From Iamia majanohamensis (GTDB lineage: Bacteria > Actinomycetota > Acidimicrobiia > Acidimicrobiales > Iamiaceae): a stretch of 64,000 nt of DNA. The first letter of the stretch is position 1; every line of letters starts with the position of its first letter. The translations under genes were made by a program, and so were the position numbers. The stretch is taken from the NCBI RefSeq assembly GCF_028532485.1, contig NZ_CP116942.1, positions 2,480,001-2,544,000 on the forward strand, written 5' to 3'. Positions 8,846 to 16,994 of the stretch are shown piece by piece. The notes under the pieces were generated by a model. The model saw only the letters and a list, made by a program, of their open reading frames with translations, was not told the DNA's origin and ran no database searches.

Positions 8846-10443
8846 CGGAGCTCCACCCGGTACGGCGAGTCGGTGACCGGGACGGCGACGTCCCAGCCCC
8901 CCGGCACCTGGTCGATCGTCGGCTCCCCCAGCCCGTCGCCCTCGATCGTCGGTCGCCCCTCGCCCGGCACCCAGAGGACCAGGTCGCCGCCGGTGGCCAG
9001 GTCGTCGACGATGCGACCCTCGACGGTGAGGGTGCGGGCGGCCGGGTCCGAGGCCAGCTCGGTGAGCCGGCCGGGCGCGGCCCTCGGGTAGGCCCGGGAG
9101 GCGACCTGCAGGATCTCGGGCGTGGGCCCGGTGTCGACGTCGTCGGGGCAGAGCACGGTGTTCAGCTGCACCTGGGGGGCGGTGGGCGTGGCCCCCGGCG
9201 TGCCCACGCTGTGGGGGTCGCCGCACCACTGCCGCCACTGCCACTGGGCCCCGCCGGCGAGGTGGTCGTCCTGGGCGGCGGCGAAGCGGCGGAGCACCGC
9301 CAGGTCCTCGGCGTCGGTGGAGAAGACGCCGTGCTCGCCGATCCAGAGCGGCCAGCCCCGCTCCTCGGCGGCCTGGGCGGCCACGTCGAAGGTCTGCTCC
9401 ACGGTCGGGATCTCCGGCCCGATGACCTCGGCGTAGTTGTGGGGGGCGAACACGACCTGGTCGTCGGCCACCGCGCCGTCGGCGGGCATGGTGCCGGGGA
9501 GGGGGAACAGCACCATGGGCTCGAGGAACACGATGTGCGGGAAGCCGCCGGCCTCGGCCTCCCCGGCCCGGACCTGGGCGATCACCGAGGTGACCAGCTC
9601 GGTGTACTGGCGGGTGGAGGTCGGCGCGTCGGCCACCACGTTGGGCTCGTTGAGCAGGTCGTAGCCGGCCACCGCAGGGTCCTGGGCGAAGGTCGACGCC
9701 AGCACCCTCCAGGTCGCGGCGAAGGCGTCGCGGATGCCGTCGCGGTTCTCGTAGAAGGCGGCGAAGGCGGCCTTCACCGCGGGGGCGCCCTCCCGGCTGC
9801 CGACGGGCCGGCACGTGTCGGCCCCGTCGGTGAGGGTGGCCCAGGCGGGGGCGCCGTCCCAGCCGATGGCCGGCTCGGTGCCCGCCGGGCAGCGCACGTC
9901 GGGGGGCGAGGCGATGGCCTTGCCCCACGCGTCCTGGTGCATGTCGATGACGGTGTGCATCCCCCGGGCCTCGGCCGCGTCGACGGCCTGCTGGATGCGT
10001 TGGAGGTAGCCGAGGTCGACCTGGCCCCGGGTCGGCTCCAGGGCCGACCACGAGACGAGGAGGCGCACCACCGAGAACCCGGCGGCCGCCATCTGGTCCC
10101 AGTCCTCGTCGGTCGGCGGCCGGGTGGGGGGCAGGAGGAGGTTGGCCTGGAAGTAGTCGCCCAGGCTGTTGAGGTTGGCGCCCCGCAGCAGCACCTCTCG
10201 CCCCTGCTCGTCGACGACGGCGGGACGCTCGCTCTCCCGGCTCACCCGCAGCCGGCCCGGCCCCCCCTCCCCTTCGCCCGTGCCCTCGGCCCCGGGGTCG
10301 GCCACCGAGGTGGTGGTCGTGGCCTCGCCCTCGTCGGGCCCGTCGGCGTCGTCGTCGCCGGTGCACGCGGCGAGGACGAGCACCCAGGCCAGCAGGACGG
10401 CGCCGACCAGGCGGCGGGGGTGCGGGGCGGGGCGGGAGGTCAC
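8842..10443 (-). CDS. GH5-family glycoside hydrolase lipoprotein (endoglycoceramidase-like)
   Basis: 533 residues. An N-terminal signal ends in the lipobox LAAC at about residue 26, so it is probably a lipoprotein, followed by an acidic linker. The catalytic domain has VLLRGANLNSLGD, the HQDAWGK motif, the acid/base Glu in YDLLNEPN (about residue 264) and the nucleophile Glu in WIGEHGVF (about residue 367), as in GH5 endoglycoceramidase-type enzymes. A C-terminal beta domain (last ~90 residues) resembles those found in these enzymes. The GTG start is one base after the MBOAT stop (TGACGTG). In this context it more likely trims or frees the polymer made by the locus than acts on glycolipid; the substrate is unknown. 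Confidence 0.88.
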   Translation of the reverse strand: MTSRPAPHPRRLVGAVLLAWVLVLAACTGDDDADGPDEGEATTTTSVADPGAEGTGEGEGGPGRLRVSRESERPAVVDEQGREVLLRGANLNSLGDYFQANLLLPPTRPPTDEDWDQMAAAGFSVVRLLVSWSALEPTRGQVDLGYLQRIQQAVDAAEARGMHTVIDMHQDAWGKAIASPPDVRCPAGTEPAIGWDGAPAWATLTDGADTCRPVGSREGAPAVKAAFAAFYENRDGIRDAFAATWRVLASTFAQDPAVAGYDLLNEPNVVADAPTSTRQYTELVTSVIAQVRAGEAEAGGFPHIVFLEPMVLFPLPGTMPADGAVADDQVVFAPHNYAEVIGPEIPTVEQTFDVAAQAAEERGWPLWIGEHGVFSTDAEDLAVLRRFAAAQDDHLAGGAQWQWRQWCGDPHSVGTPGATPTAPQVQLNTVLCPDDVDTGPTPEILQVASRAYPRAAPGRLTELASDPAARTLTVEGRIVDDLATGGDLVLWVPGEGRPTIEGDGLGEPTIDQVPGGWDVAVPVTDSPYRVELR

Positions 10444-10444
10444 G

Positions 10445-11860
10445 TCAGAACTGGAAGTAGATGAACGGCGGCACGCCCTCGGGGCCGAGGGCGTTGATGA
10501 GCAGGAGGCAGCCGGCCAGGACCACAGCCTGCACCGCGGGGACGGTCCGGGAGAACGCGGCCTGGGCCCGGTTGACCGCCTCGGTGGGCACGAACTGCGA
10601 CGCGAGCATGGCCACGATCACGAACAGCACCATGGGCGTCACCAGCGGCCCGATGCCGGGGGCGAAGACCAGGCGGAACAGCAGGGTGAAGGCGTTGTCG
10701 AACGACTCGGCCCGGAAGAACACCCAGGCCAGGCAGACCACGTTGAAGGTGATGGCCCAGCGGATGACCGGCGACCACCGGCCCGGCACCTTCCCGGCCG
10801 CCGCCCGCGCCTCGGTCACCCGGCGCTCGATGATGAGGGCGGCGCCGTGGATCGAGCCCCACACCACGAAGGTCCACGCCGCCCCGTGCCACAGGCCGCC
10901 GATCAGCATGGTGAGGAACAGGTTGAGGTCGCGCCGCTGCTCGGTGCCCTGGTTGCCGCCCAGCGGGATGTAGAGGTAGTCGCGCAGCCAGAAAGAGAGC
11001 GTCATGTGCCACTTGCGCCAGAAGGACTGCACCGAGAGGGCGGCGTAGGGCGCGTCGAAGTTCTGGGGGAACCGCAGCCCGAGGAGCAGGGCGCAGCCGA
11101 TGGCGATGTCGGTGTAGCCGCTGAAGTCGGCGTAGATCTGGATGGCGTAGGCGTAGATCGCGACCAGGATCTCGCCCGACCGGTGCGCCTCGGGCACCGC
11201 GAACACGTCGTCAACGATGGCCGAGGCGAGGAAGCTGGAGATGACCACCTTCTTGAACAGGCCGGCCATGATCAGCCGGAAGGCCAGGGCCGAGTTGACC
11301 TTGCGGGGATCGGCCCTCTGCTCCAGCTGGGGGATCAGCTCCCGGGCCCGCACGATGGGCCCGGCGACCAGGTGGGGGAAGAAGGCCAGGTAGACGGCGA
11401 AGTCGAGAAGCGAGGCGGGCTCGGTGTCGCGCCGGTAGGTGTCGATCACGTAGCTCAGGGCCTGGAACGTGAAGAACGAGATGGCCACCGGCAGCAGCAC
11501 CCCGAGCGGCACCCAGCCGGGGTCGATCCCGATGAGGGCGAGGGTCCCCGCCGTCGAGTCGATGAAGAAGTCGACGTACTTGTAGTAGCCGAGCACCCCG
11601 AGGTTGGCCACGACGGCCACGGCCAGCACCGCCCGCCGCCGCCGCTCGTCGTCGGAGGCGGCGATGGCCTTGGCGAAGCCCTGGTTGGCCAGGATCGACG
11701 CCCCCAGGAGCAGGGTGTAGGCGGGGTCGAAGGCGCCGTAGAAGACGAAGCTGGCGGCCAGGAGGAACAGCCGCCACGGGAGCGGGTGGGGCCGGAGCAG
11801 CCAGGAGACGACGAAGACGACGCAGAAGAAGGCGGCGAACTCGAAGGTGGGGAACAGCAA
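10445..11860 (-). CDS. MBOAT O-acyltransferase (AlgI/DltB type)
   Basis: 471 residues with about ten membrane segments. Family signatures: YYKYVDFF, ISFFTFQALSYVID, FFPHLVAGPIVR, ADFSGYTDIAIG, the long FWRKWHMTLSFWLRDYLYIP (20 residues) and GGLWHGAAWTFVVWG, whose His (about residue 323) is the catalytic one. AlgI-type proteins pass acyl groups, usually acetyl, across the membrane to an SGNH partner that modifies an extracellular polysaccharide. The downstream DUF459 protein is the likely partner. The best start is TTG 11860 with CCGGAG eight bases upstream, giving MLFPTFEFAAFF. The gene follows the histidine kinase by 128 bp on the same strand. Confidence 0.93.
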   Translation of the reverse strand: MLFPTFEFAAFFCVVFVVSWLLRPHPLPWRLFLLAASFVFYGAFDPAYTLLLGASILANQGFAKAIAASDDERRRRAVLAVAVVANLGVLGYYKYVDFFIDSTAGTLALIGIDPGWVPLGVLLPVAISFFTFQALSYVIDTYRRDTEPASLLDFAVYLAFFPHLVAGPIVRARELIPQLEQRADPRKVNSALAFRLIMAGLFKKVVISSFLASAIVDDVFAVPEAHRSGEILVAIYAYAIQIYADFSGYTDIAIGCALLLGLRFPQNFDAPYAALSVQSFWRKWHMTLSFWLRDYLYIPLGGNQGTEQRRDLNLFLTMLIGGLWHGAAWTFVVWGSIHGAALIIERRVTEARAAAGKVPGRWSPVIRWAITFNVVCLAWVFFRAESFDNAFTLLFRLVFAPGIGPLVTPMVLFVIVAMLASQFVPTEAVNRAQAAFSRTVPAVQAVVLAGCLLLINALGPEGVPPFIYFQF

Positions 11861-11988
11861 CGCCGTTGCTCCGGGGCCGGGCGGGGACGGCGCGGCGGGC
11901 GCCCGGAGGCCGCCCGCCCCGCCGGAGGTGGCAGGTCAGGGTCTCCGCCTCAGTCTGTCCACCCCGCCACCGGCCCCGGGGGATGGCC
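11861..11988 (-). other. Gap between kinase and MBOAT genes with GC-rich inverted repeat
   Basis: 128 bp with no gene. On the minus strand it carries GGCGGGCG and CGCCCGCC arms around a nine-base loop (near 11895-11919), which could end transcription of the kinase gene or act in the MBOAT leader. It also holds one copy of CAGTCTGT (11951-11958), an octamer found again at 14031-14038 upstream of the kinase. Confidence 0.4.
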
Positions 11989-13998
11989 TCAGGCGCGGGG
12001 CAGCTCCTCGACCGGGACCCGGTCGGCCCCTGCCGGGGCGATCTCGTCGAGCACGGCGGCGAGCCGGTCGACGTCGAGGGGCTTGGCCAGCTGGTGGCGC
12101 ACGCCCAGGGCGGCCAGGGCGTCGGCCCGGTCCGGGGAGAGGTCGGCGGAGACGACGACGACGGGGGTGGACCGGGTGGCGGGGTCGGCGCGGAGCAGGC
12201 GCACCAGGTCCTCCCCGGAGATGTCGGGCAGGTGCAGGTCGGCGAGCACGACCGAGGGCCGGTGGGTCCGGACCAGCTCGCGGACCGCGGCCCCCCGCAG
12301 GGCGGTGACCAGGCGCTCGGGGCGGTCCCGGAAGACCCGCGCCATCAGCTCCAGGTTGGCCGGGTTGTCGTCGACGTAGACCACCACCGGCCGCGACGGT
12401 GAGCCCGCCGCCGCGGTGGGGGTCGCGGCCCCCGCCGTCGGGACGGTCGGCTCCTCCGCGGCCGGCAGGTGGACCCAGAACGTCGAGCCCCGTCCCCGCT
12501 CGCTGTCCACGCCGATGGTGCCGCCCATGGCCTCGACCAGGGTGCGGGTGAGGGCCAGCCCCACCCCCGTGCCCTCGACCTCGGTGTCGCCCGCCCCGAG
12601 GCGCTCGAAGGGGGTGAACAGCCTCTCCTGGTCGGCGGGGCCGATGCCCATCCCCGTGTCGGTGACGGCCAGCCGGGCCGTGCCCTCGGGGCCGGGGCCG
12701 ACGACGACGTCGACGCGCATCTCGGCGTCGTTGTACTTGATGGCGTTGGACACGAGGTTCAGCACCACCTGCTTGGTCCGCTGCTGGTCGCAGAGGGCGT
12801 GGACCCGGCCCTCGTGGCGCACCGTCACCCCGGCCGCCTCCGCCTGGGGCGCCATCAGGGCCAGGCAGTCGGCCACGACCCGGTCCAGGGCCACCGGCTC
12901 GAGCGACAGCGAGAGGGCACCGGACTCGATGCGGGCGATGTCGAGGACCTCGTTGATGAGCCCCAGCAGGTGGCGGCCGGAGACCACGATCTGGTCCACC
13001 GCCTCGCGGTCGTCGGGGGCCAGGTCCTCCATCTGCAGCAGCTGCCCGAAGCCGAGGATCGAGGTCAGCGGGGTGCGCAGCTCGTGGCTCATCCGGGACA
13101 GGAAGTGGTCCTTGGCCTGGGTGGCGCGCAGGGCCTCGTCCCGGCTGCGGGCCATGGTCGCGGCGCGCTGCTCGAGCAGGATCGACGTGCGCAGCAGCTC
13201 GTCGGTCATGCGCCCCAGCTCGTCGCCCGACGCGGTCGCGGGCTCGAGCGGCTCGCCCCGCGCCAGGTGCCGGGCGTTCCGCTCGACGGCGGTCGCCCGC
13301 CGACCGATGCCGGTGCCGATGATCCCGACGCTCACCACGCCGGCCAGCAGGCTGACGGCCAGCCCGGCGGCCACGACCAGCTGGGCGCGCACCGTGAGGG
13401 CGTCGGCCTCGGCCCGGTGGTCGAGGAGCTCGGCCCGCACGCGGGCCTGGAGGTCGTCGACGGCCTGGCGGGCGGCGTCCATCCGCTCCTTGGCGGCGAG
13501 GAGCGCGGCCTCCCGCAGCGGCCCGTCCGGCGGGGCCGCGTCCACGAGGGAGACCACCGCGGCCGCCGCCGCGGCCGACCGGCCGTCGACCTCGTCGGCG
13601 ATGCCGCCGTCGGCGCCGAGGGCCGCGTCGAGGTCGGTGCGGGCCCGGCGCAGATCCCGGCTGGCGTCCAGGTAGGGCTCGAGCAGCTCCTGGTCGTCGG
13701 TGGCGAGGTAGCCCCGCATGCCGGTCTCGGCGTCGACCAAGCTGAGCTCGAGGCGCGACAGCGCCCCCAGGGCGTCGTTGTCGGCCCGCAGCTCGCGGCG
13801 CACGTCCGCCTGCCGGTCCTGGACGACGGCCACCGCGATGCCGGTCGGGACCAGCCACACCGCGGGCAGGAGGACGGCCACCACCAGCTTGCGCCGGAGG
13901 GGCGCGTCGCGCCAGGCCCGGCGGAGGCGGCCTCCCGGGGCGGGCAGGAGGGTCGGGACGTCGTCGGGGTCCGGCACGTCCGGGACCGAGGGGGCCAT
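11989..13998 (-). CDS. Hybrid sensor histidine kinase (CHASE3-HAMP-HisKA-HATPase-REC)
   Basis: 669 residues from ATG 13998, with GGTGAGGAC just upstream. Order: cytoplasmic Arg-rich start, membrane segment (about 38-58), a CHASE3 sensor domain (LSLVDAETGMRGYLATDDQE), second membrane segment (about 205-230), HAMP, HisKA with phospho-His in FLSRMSHELRTPLTSILGFG, HATPase with NLVSNAIKYND (N box), DTGMGIG (G1) and GTGVGLALT (G2), then a Pro/Ala linker and a C-terminal receiver domain with YVDDN and phospho-acceptor Asp in VLADLHLPD and Lys in LAKPLD. It is divergent from the REC-PIG-L gene 127 bp away, which is its probable target; no HPt protein is seen. The ligand of CHASE3 is unknown. Confidence 0.93.
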   Translation of the reverse strand: MAPSVPDVPDPDDVPTLLPAPGGRLRRAWRDAPLRRKLVVAVLLPAVWLVPTGIAVAVVQDRQADVRRELRADNDALGALSRLELSLVDAETGMRGYLATDDQELLEPYLDASRDLRRARTDLDAALGADGGIADEVDGRSAAAAAAVVSLVDAAPPDGPLREAALLAAKERMDAARQAVDDLQARVRAELLDHRAEADALTVRAQLVVAAGLAVSLLAGVVSVGIIGTGIGRRATAVERNARHLARGEPLEPATASGDELGRMTDELLRTSILLEQRAATMARSRDEALRATQAKDHFLSRMSHELRTPLTSILGFGQLLQMEDLAPDDREAVDQIVVSGRHLLGLINEVLDIARIESGALSLSLEPVALDRVVADCLALMAPQAEAAGVTVRHEGRVHALCDQQRTKQVVLNLVSNAIKYNDAEMRVDVVVGPGPEGTARLAVTDTGMGIGPADQERLFTPFERLGAGDTEVEGTGVGLALTRTLVEAMGGTIGVDSERGRGSTFWVHLPAAEEPTVPTAGAATPTAAAGSPSRPVVVYVDDNPANLELMARVFRDRPERLVTALRGAAVRELVRTHRPSVVLADLHLPDISGEDLVRLLRADPATRSTPVVVVSADLSPDRADALAALGVRHQLAKPLDVDRLAAVLDEIAPAGADRVPVEELPRA

Positions 13999-14125
13999 GT
14001 CCTCACCATCGGTCCGCCCCTGCCGACATCCAGTCTGTGACCCGACGAGATCTGGCCCCGCGGAGGGTGGTCGTCGGGCCCCGGCGTCCCCCGGGCGGCC
14101 GCCTGCCCACGGCGAGGAGCGAGCG
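13999..14125. promoter_or_regulatory. Divergent control region of kinase and REC-PIG-L operon
   Basis: 127 bp between two divergent start codons, so it must hold both promoters. It contains a less GC-rich stretch around 14025-14055 with the octamer CAGTCTGT (14031-14038), repeated in the kinase-MBOAT gap. A GAGGAGC ribosome binding site precedes the plus-strand ATG at 14126. No convincing -35/-10 pair was found. Confidence 0.45.
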
Positions 14126-15208
14126 ATGACGACCAGCCCCCCACCCGGTGCGGCCCGGGTCCTGGTGGTGGAGGACGACGCCCCCACCCGGGCCTACGTG
14201 ACCCGGGCCCTCCAGCGCGCCGGCTACACGGTGGCCTCCGAGGCCGCCGCCGCCCCCGCCCTGGCCACCCTCGACGAGGCCCCGTGGTCGGCCCTGCTGG
14301 TCGACATCGGCCTGCCCGGCGCCTCGGGGTTCGACCTGGTGCGCGAGGCCCGGCGCCGCCGCCCGGAGGTGCCCATCGCCCTCATGACCGCCGACGCCAG
14401 CGTCGAGGTCGCGGTGCGGGCCCTGCGGAGCGAGGTCGACGACTTCCTCACCAAGCCCATCTCCCCCGAGGACCTGGTCGCCCAGGTCGGCCGCCTCGTC
14501 GCCCTGCGCCGGACCCGCACCACCACCCCGGTCGAGCGGGTGCTCGCCATCGGCGCCCACCCCGACGACGTGGAGATCGGCGTGGGCGGGGTGCTGGCCG
14601 GCCACCAGGACGCAGGCGACGACATCACCCTGCTCACCCTGAGCCACGGCCAGCGGGGCGGCGACCGGGCCGCCCGCGCCGCCGAGGCCGAGCGGGCCGC
14701 CGCCCTCCTCGGGGCGACCCTGCGGCTGGGCGACCTGGAGGACACCCTGATCCCCGAGTCGGGCCCGACCCTCGACCTCATCGAGGCCACCGTGGCCGAC
14801 GTCGACCCGACGATCGTCTACACCCACACCGTCAACGACCTGCACCAGGACCACCGCAACGTCCACCGGGCCTCGATGGTCGCGGCCCGCGGCGTGCCGA
14901 GCGTCTACTGCTACGAGAGCCCGTCGGCCACCGTCGACTTCCGCCCCGTGCGCTTCATGCCCATCGACCGCATGGTGGAGCGCAAGCTGGCCCTGATCGC
15001 GGCCTACGACAGCCAGGCCGCCGTCCGCTCCTACCTCGCACCCGACCTGGTCCGGGCGACCAGCCGCTACTGGGGCCGCTACGGCAGCCGCGACGTGGAC
15101 CACTGCGAGCCGCTCGAGGTCGTGCGCGAGCGCCCGGCCGGGAGCCGGGCCGGCGACGCCCTCCTCACCACCACCCCCCAGCAGGAGACCTCCGATGCGA
15201 CTGCCTGA
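14126..15208 (+). CDS. Response regulator receiver fused to PIG-L (LmbE) deacetylase
   Basis: 360 residues. Residues 10-128 form a receiver domain: acidic pair Asp17/Asp18, phospho-acceptor Asp60 in LLVDIGLP, Thr88 and Lys110 (FLTKPIS). After a short linker, residues 138-330 are a PIG-L/LmbE zinc de-N-acetylase domain: AHPDDVEIG (144-152; His and Asp zinc ligands), THGQRGG-like SHGQRGGDRAARAAEAE, and the later His ligand region HQDHRNVH. The family removes acetyl from N-acetylglucosamine-type sugars. A receiver domain joined directly to this enzyme implies phosphorylation-controlled deacetylation. First gene of a five-gene operon with an ATP-grasp, PHP, GT2 and small membrane protein. Confidence 0.92.
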   Translation: MTTSPPPGAARVLVVEDDAPTRAYVTRALQRAGYTVASEAAAAPALATLDEAPWSALLVDIGLPGASGFDLVREARRRRPEVPIALMTADASVEVAVRALRSEVDDFLTKPISPEDLVAQVGRLVALRRTRTTTPVERVLAIGAHPDDVEIGVGGVLAGHQDAGDDITLLTLSHGQRGGDRAARAAEAERAAALLGATLRLGDLEDTLIPESGPTLDLIEATVADVDPTIVYTHTVNDLHQDHRNVHRASMVAARGVPSVYCYESPSATVDFRPVRFMPIDRMVERKLALIAAYDSQAAVRSYLAPDLVRATSRYWGRYGSRDVDHCEPLEVVRERPAGSRAGDALLTTTPQQETSDATA

Positions 15209-16217
15209 CGTCCGCGGGGCGCGCCCCGCACGCGTGCTGGTCACCGGCGCCGGCGGACCCGCCGCGGTGGCGTTCATGGAGGCCGTCGACGACGGCGAGA
15301 CCGAGCTGTGGGCCGTCGACATCGACCCCCACGCCGCCGGCCTCTACCTCGTCGACGCCGCCCACCGCGGCCTCGTCCCCCGCGGCGACGACCCCGACCT
15401 CGTCCCCGTCCTGGTCGACCTCTGCTCCCGGCTCGGGGTCGACGTGCTCGTCCCGACCGTCGACACCGAGCTGCTGCCGGTGGTCGACGCGTCGTCCCGC
15501 TTCGCCGCCGTCGGCACCGCGGTGCTGGCCAGCTCCCGTCGGTCGCTCGCCACCTGCCTCGACAAGTGGGCCCTCCACCAGGCCTGCGTGGGGGCGGTGC
15601 CGGTGCCCGAGACCCACCTCCTCGACACCGACCTCGACGGCGCCGCCCTGGCCTGGCCCCGCATCGTGAAGCCTCGCTCCGGCAGCGGCTCCCGCGGGGT
15701 CGAGCTCCTCGCCGGGCCCGACGACCTGGTCGGTCGGCCCCGCGACGGGAGCCTGATCCTCCAGGAGGTGCTGCCCGGCACCGAGCTGTCGCTCGACGTC
15801 CTGGCCCGCGCCGACGGCCACGTGGTGACGGTCGTCCCCCGCACCCGGCTGAAGGTGGACTCCGGCATCGCGGTGGCGGGCTGCACCGTCGCCGACCCCG
15901 CCCTCGACGCCCTGGGCCGGGCCGTCGCCGCCCGGGTCGGGATCACCTCGGTGGCCAACGTCCAGGTGAAGCAGGCCGCCGACGGCGGCCACCGCCTGCT
16001 CGAGGTCAACCCCCGGCTCCCCGGCAGCATGCCCCTGACCGTGGCCAGCGGGGTGGACATGCCGACCCTGGCCCTGGCCGACGTCCTCGGCCACCCCGTG
16101 GCGGACCACGTGGGCTTCACCCCCCGGGCCATGGTGCGCAGCTGGCGCCAGACCTTCCTCCCGGTGGAGGAGTACGAGGCCACCGGCGCCGTGCCCGTGC
16201 CCGAGGTGGCGTCGTGA
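15195..16217 (+). CDS. ATP-grasp ligase (CarB/PylC-like)
   Basis: 340 residues; overlaps the preceding gene by 14 bp. The N-terminal Rossmann-like pre-ATP-grasp domain has VLVTGAGGPAAVAF; the ATP-grasp core has the nucleotide-binding IVKPRSGSGSRGVELL and ILQEVLPGTELSLDVLA, and the metal-binding LLEVNPRLPGSMPLT. These enzymes join a carboxylate, activated as acyl-phosphate, to an amine. The closest general type is the CarB-like/PylC-like single-chain ligases. In the operon, one product of the deacetylase would be a free amine, so ligation to an amino sugar is an attractive but unproven role. GTGA overlap with the next gene. Confidence 0.88.
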   Translation: MRLPDVRGARPARVLVTGAGGPAAVAFMEAVDDGETELWAVDIDPHAAGLYLVDAAHRGLVPRGDDPDLVPVLVDLCSRLGVDVLVPTVDTELLPVVDASSRFAAVGTAVLASSRRSLATCLDKWALHQACVGAVPVPETHLLDTDLDGAALAWPRIVKPRSGSGSRGVELLAGPDDLVGRPRDGSLILQEVLPGTELSLDVLARADGHVVTVVPRTRLKVDSGIAVAGCTVADPALDALGRAVAARVGITSVANVQVKQAADGGHRLLEVNPRLPGSMPLTVASGVDMPTLALADVLGHPVADHVGFTPRAMVRSWRQTFLPVEEYEATGAVPVPEVAS

Positions 16218-16987
16218 CCGGGCCGGTGACCCCCCTCGACGTCCCCCTCTTCGACCGGGGGTCGGACCTGCACGTGCACTCGACCTTCTCCGACGGGGCC
16301 AGCACGGTCGAGGAGAACCTGGCCTCGGCCCGGGACCACGGCATGCACACCCTCGGGATGGTCGACCACGTGCGACGGGACACGACCTACCTGCCCGACT
16401 TCGCCGCCGCGGTGCGGGCCCTCGACGGCACCGCCGGGCTGCGGGTCCTGCTCGGCGTGGAGGCCAAGGTCCTCGACGTGGCCGGCGCCGTCGACCTGCC
16501 GCCCGCCCTGCCCGACCTCGACTACGTGCTGGTGGCGGACCACCAGGTGCCGCGGCCCGACGGCCCGGCCCACCCCCGCGACGTCCGCGCCGCCCTCGAG
16601 GTCGGCGACCTCACCGCCGCGGTCGTCATCGACGACCTGGTGGAGGCGACCGTCGCCTCCTTGGCCTGCTACGACCGCGTCGTCCTGGCCCACCTCTTCA
16701 GCATCCTGCCCAAGTGCGGGCTGCACGAGGACCAGGTCCCCGACGCCCTCGTCCGGCGCCTCGGCCAGGCCGTCGCCCGCGCCGGGGCGGTGGTGGAGAT
16801 CAACGAGAAGTGGACCTGCCCGTCGGTGCGGGTGGCCTCGGTCCTGGCCGACTGCGGCGTGCGCATCACCCTCAGCACCGACGCCCACCACGAGTCCCGG
16901 GTCGGTCGCTACGACGCCTACGTCGACGCCGCCGCGACCGAGGTCGAGGCCCGGGCGGGCACCGCCGCGGCCACCCCGGCGCACTGA
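16214..16987 (+). CDS. PHP-domain metal-dependent phosphoesterase
   Basis: 257 residues from GTG 16214, which overlaps the ATP-grasp stop as GTGA. Metal ligands of a PHP domain are clear: DLHVHSTFSDG (two His, Asp), MVDHVRRD, GVEAKVLD, VLVADHQ, VLAHLF and STDAHH at the end, the full ligand set of the HisK/YcdX type. Likely a soluble phosphatase acting on a small phosphorylated molecule. No second domain. Context suggests work on a precursor or signal of the polysaccharide locus, but histidinol-phosphatase-like activity is not excluded. Confidence 0.88.
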   Translation: MTGPVTPLDVPLFDRGSDLHVHSTFSDGASTVEENLASARDHGMHTLGMVDHVRRDTTYLPDFAAAVRALDGTAGLRVLLGVEAKVLDVAGAVDLPPALPDLDYVLVADHQVPRPDGPAHPRDVRAALEVGDLTAAVVIDDLVEATVASLACYDRVVLAHLFSILPKCGLHEDQVPDALVRRLGQAVARAGAVVEINEKWTCPSVRVASVLADCGVRITLSTDAHHESRVGRYDAYVDAAATEVEARAGTAAATPAH

Positions 16988-16994
16988 GGTCCCC

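Noticed and set aside
5207-9091. Very long plus-strand open frame (nearly 1300 codons) and several similar frames of 700-1600 codons elsewhere
   Set aside because: They are complements of real genes in high-GC DNA, where stop codons are rare in the opposite frames. Their products are Arg/Pro/Gly/His-rich low-complexity and carry no motifs.
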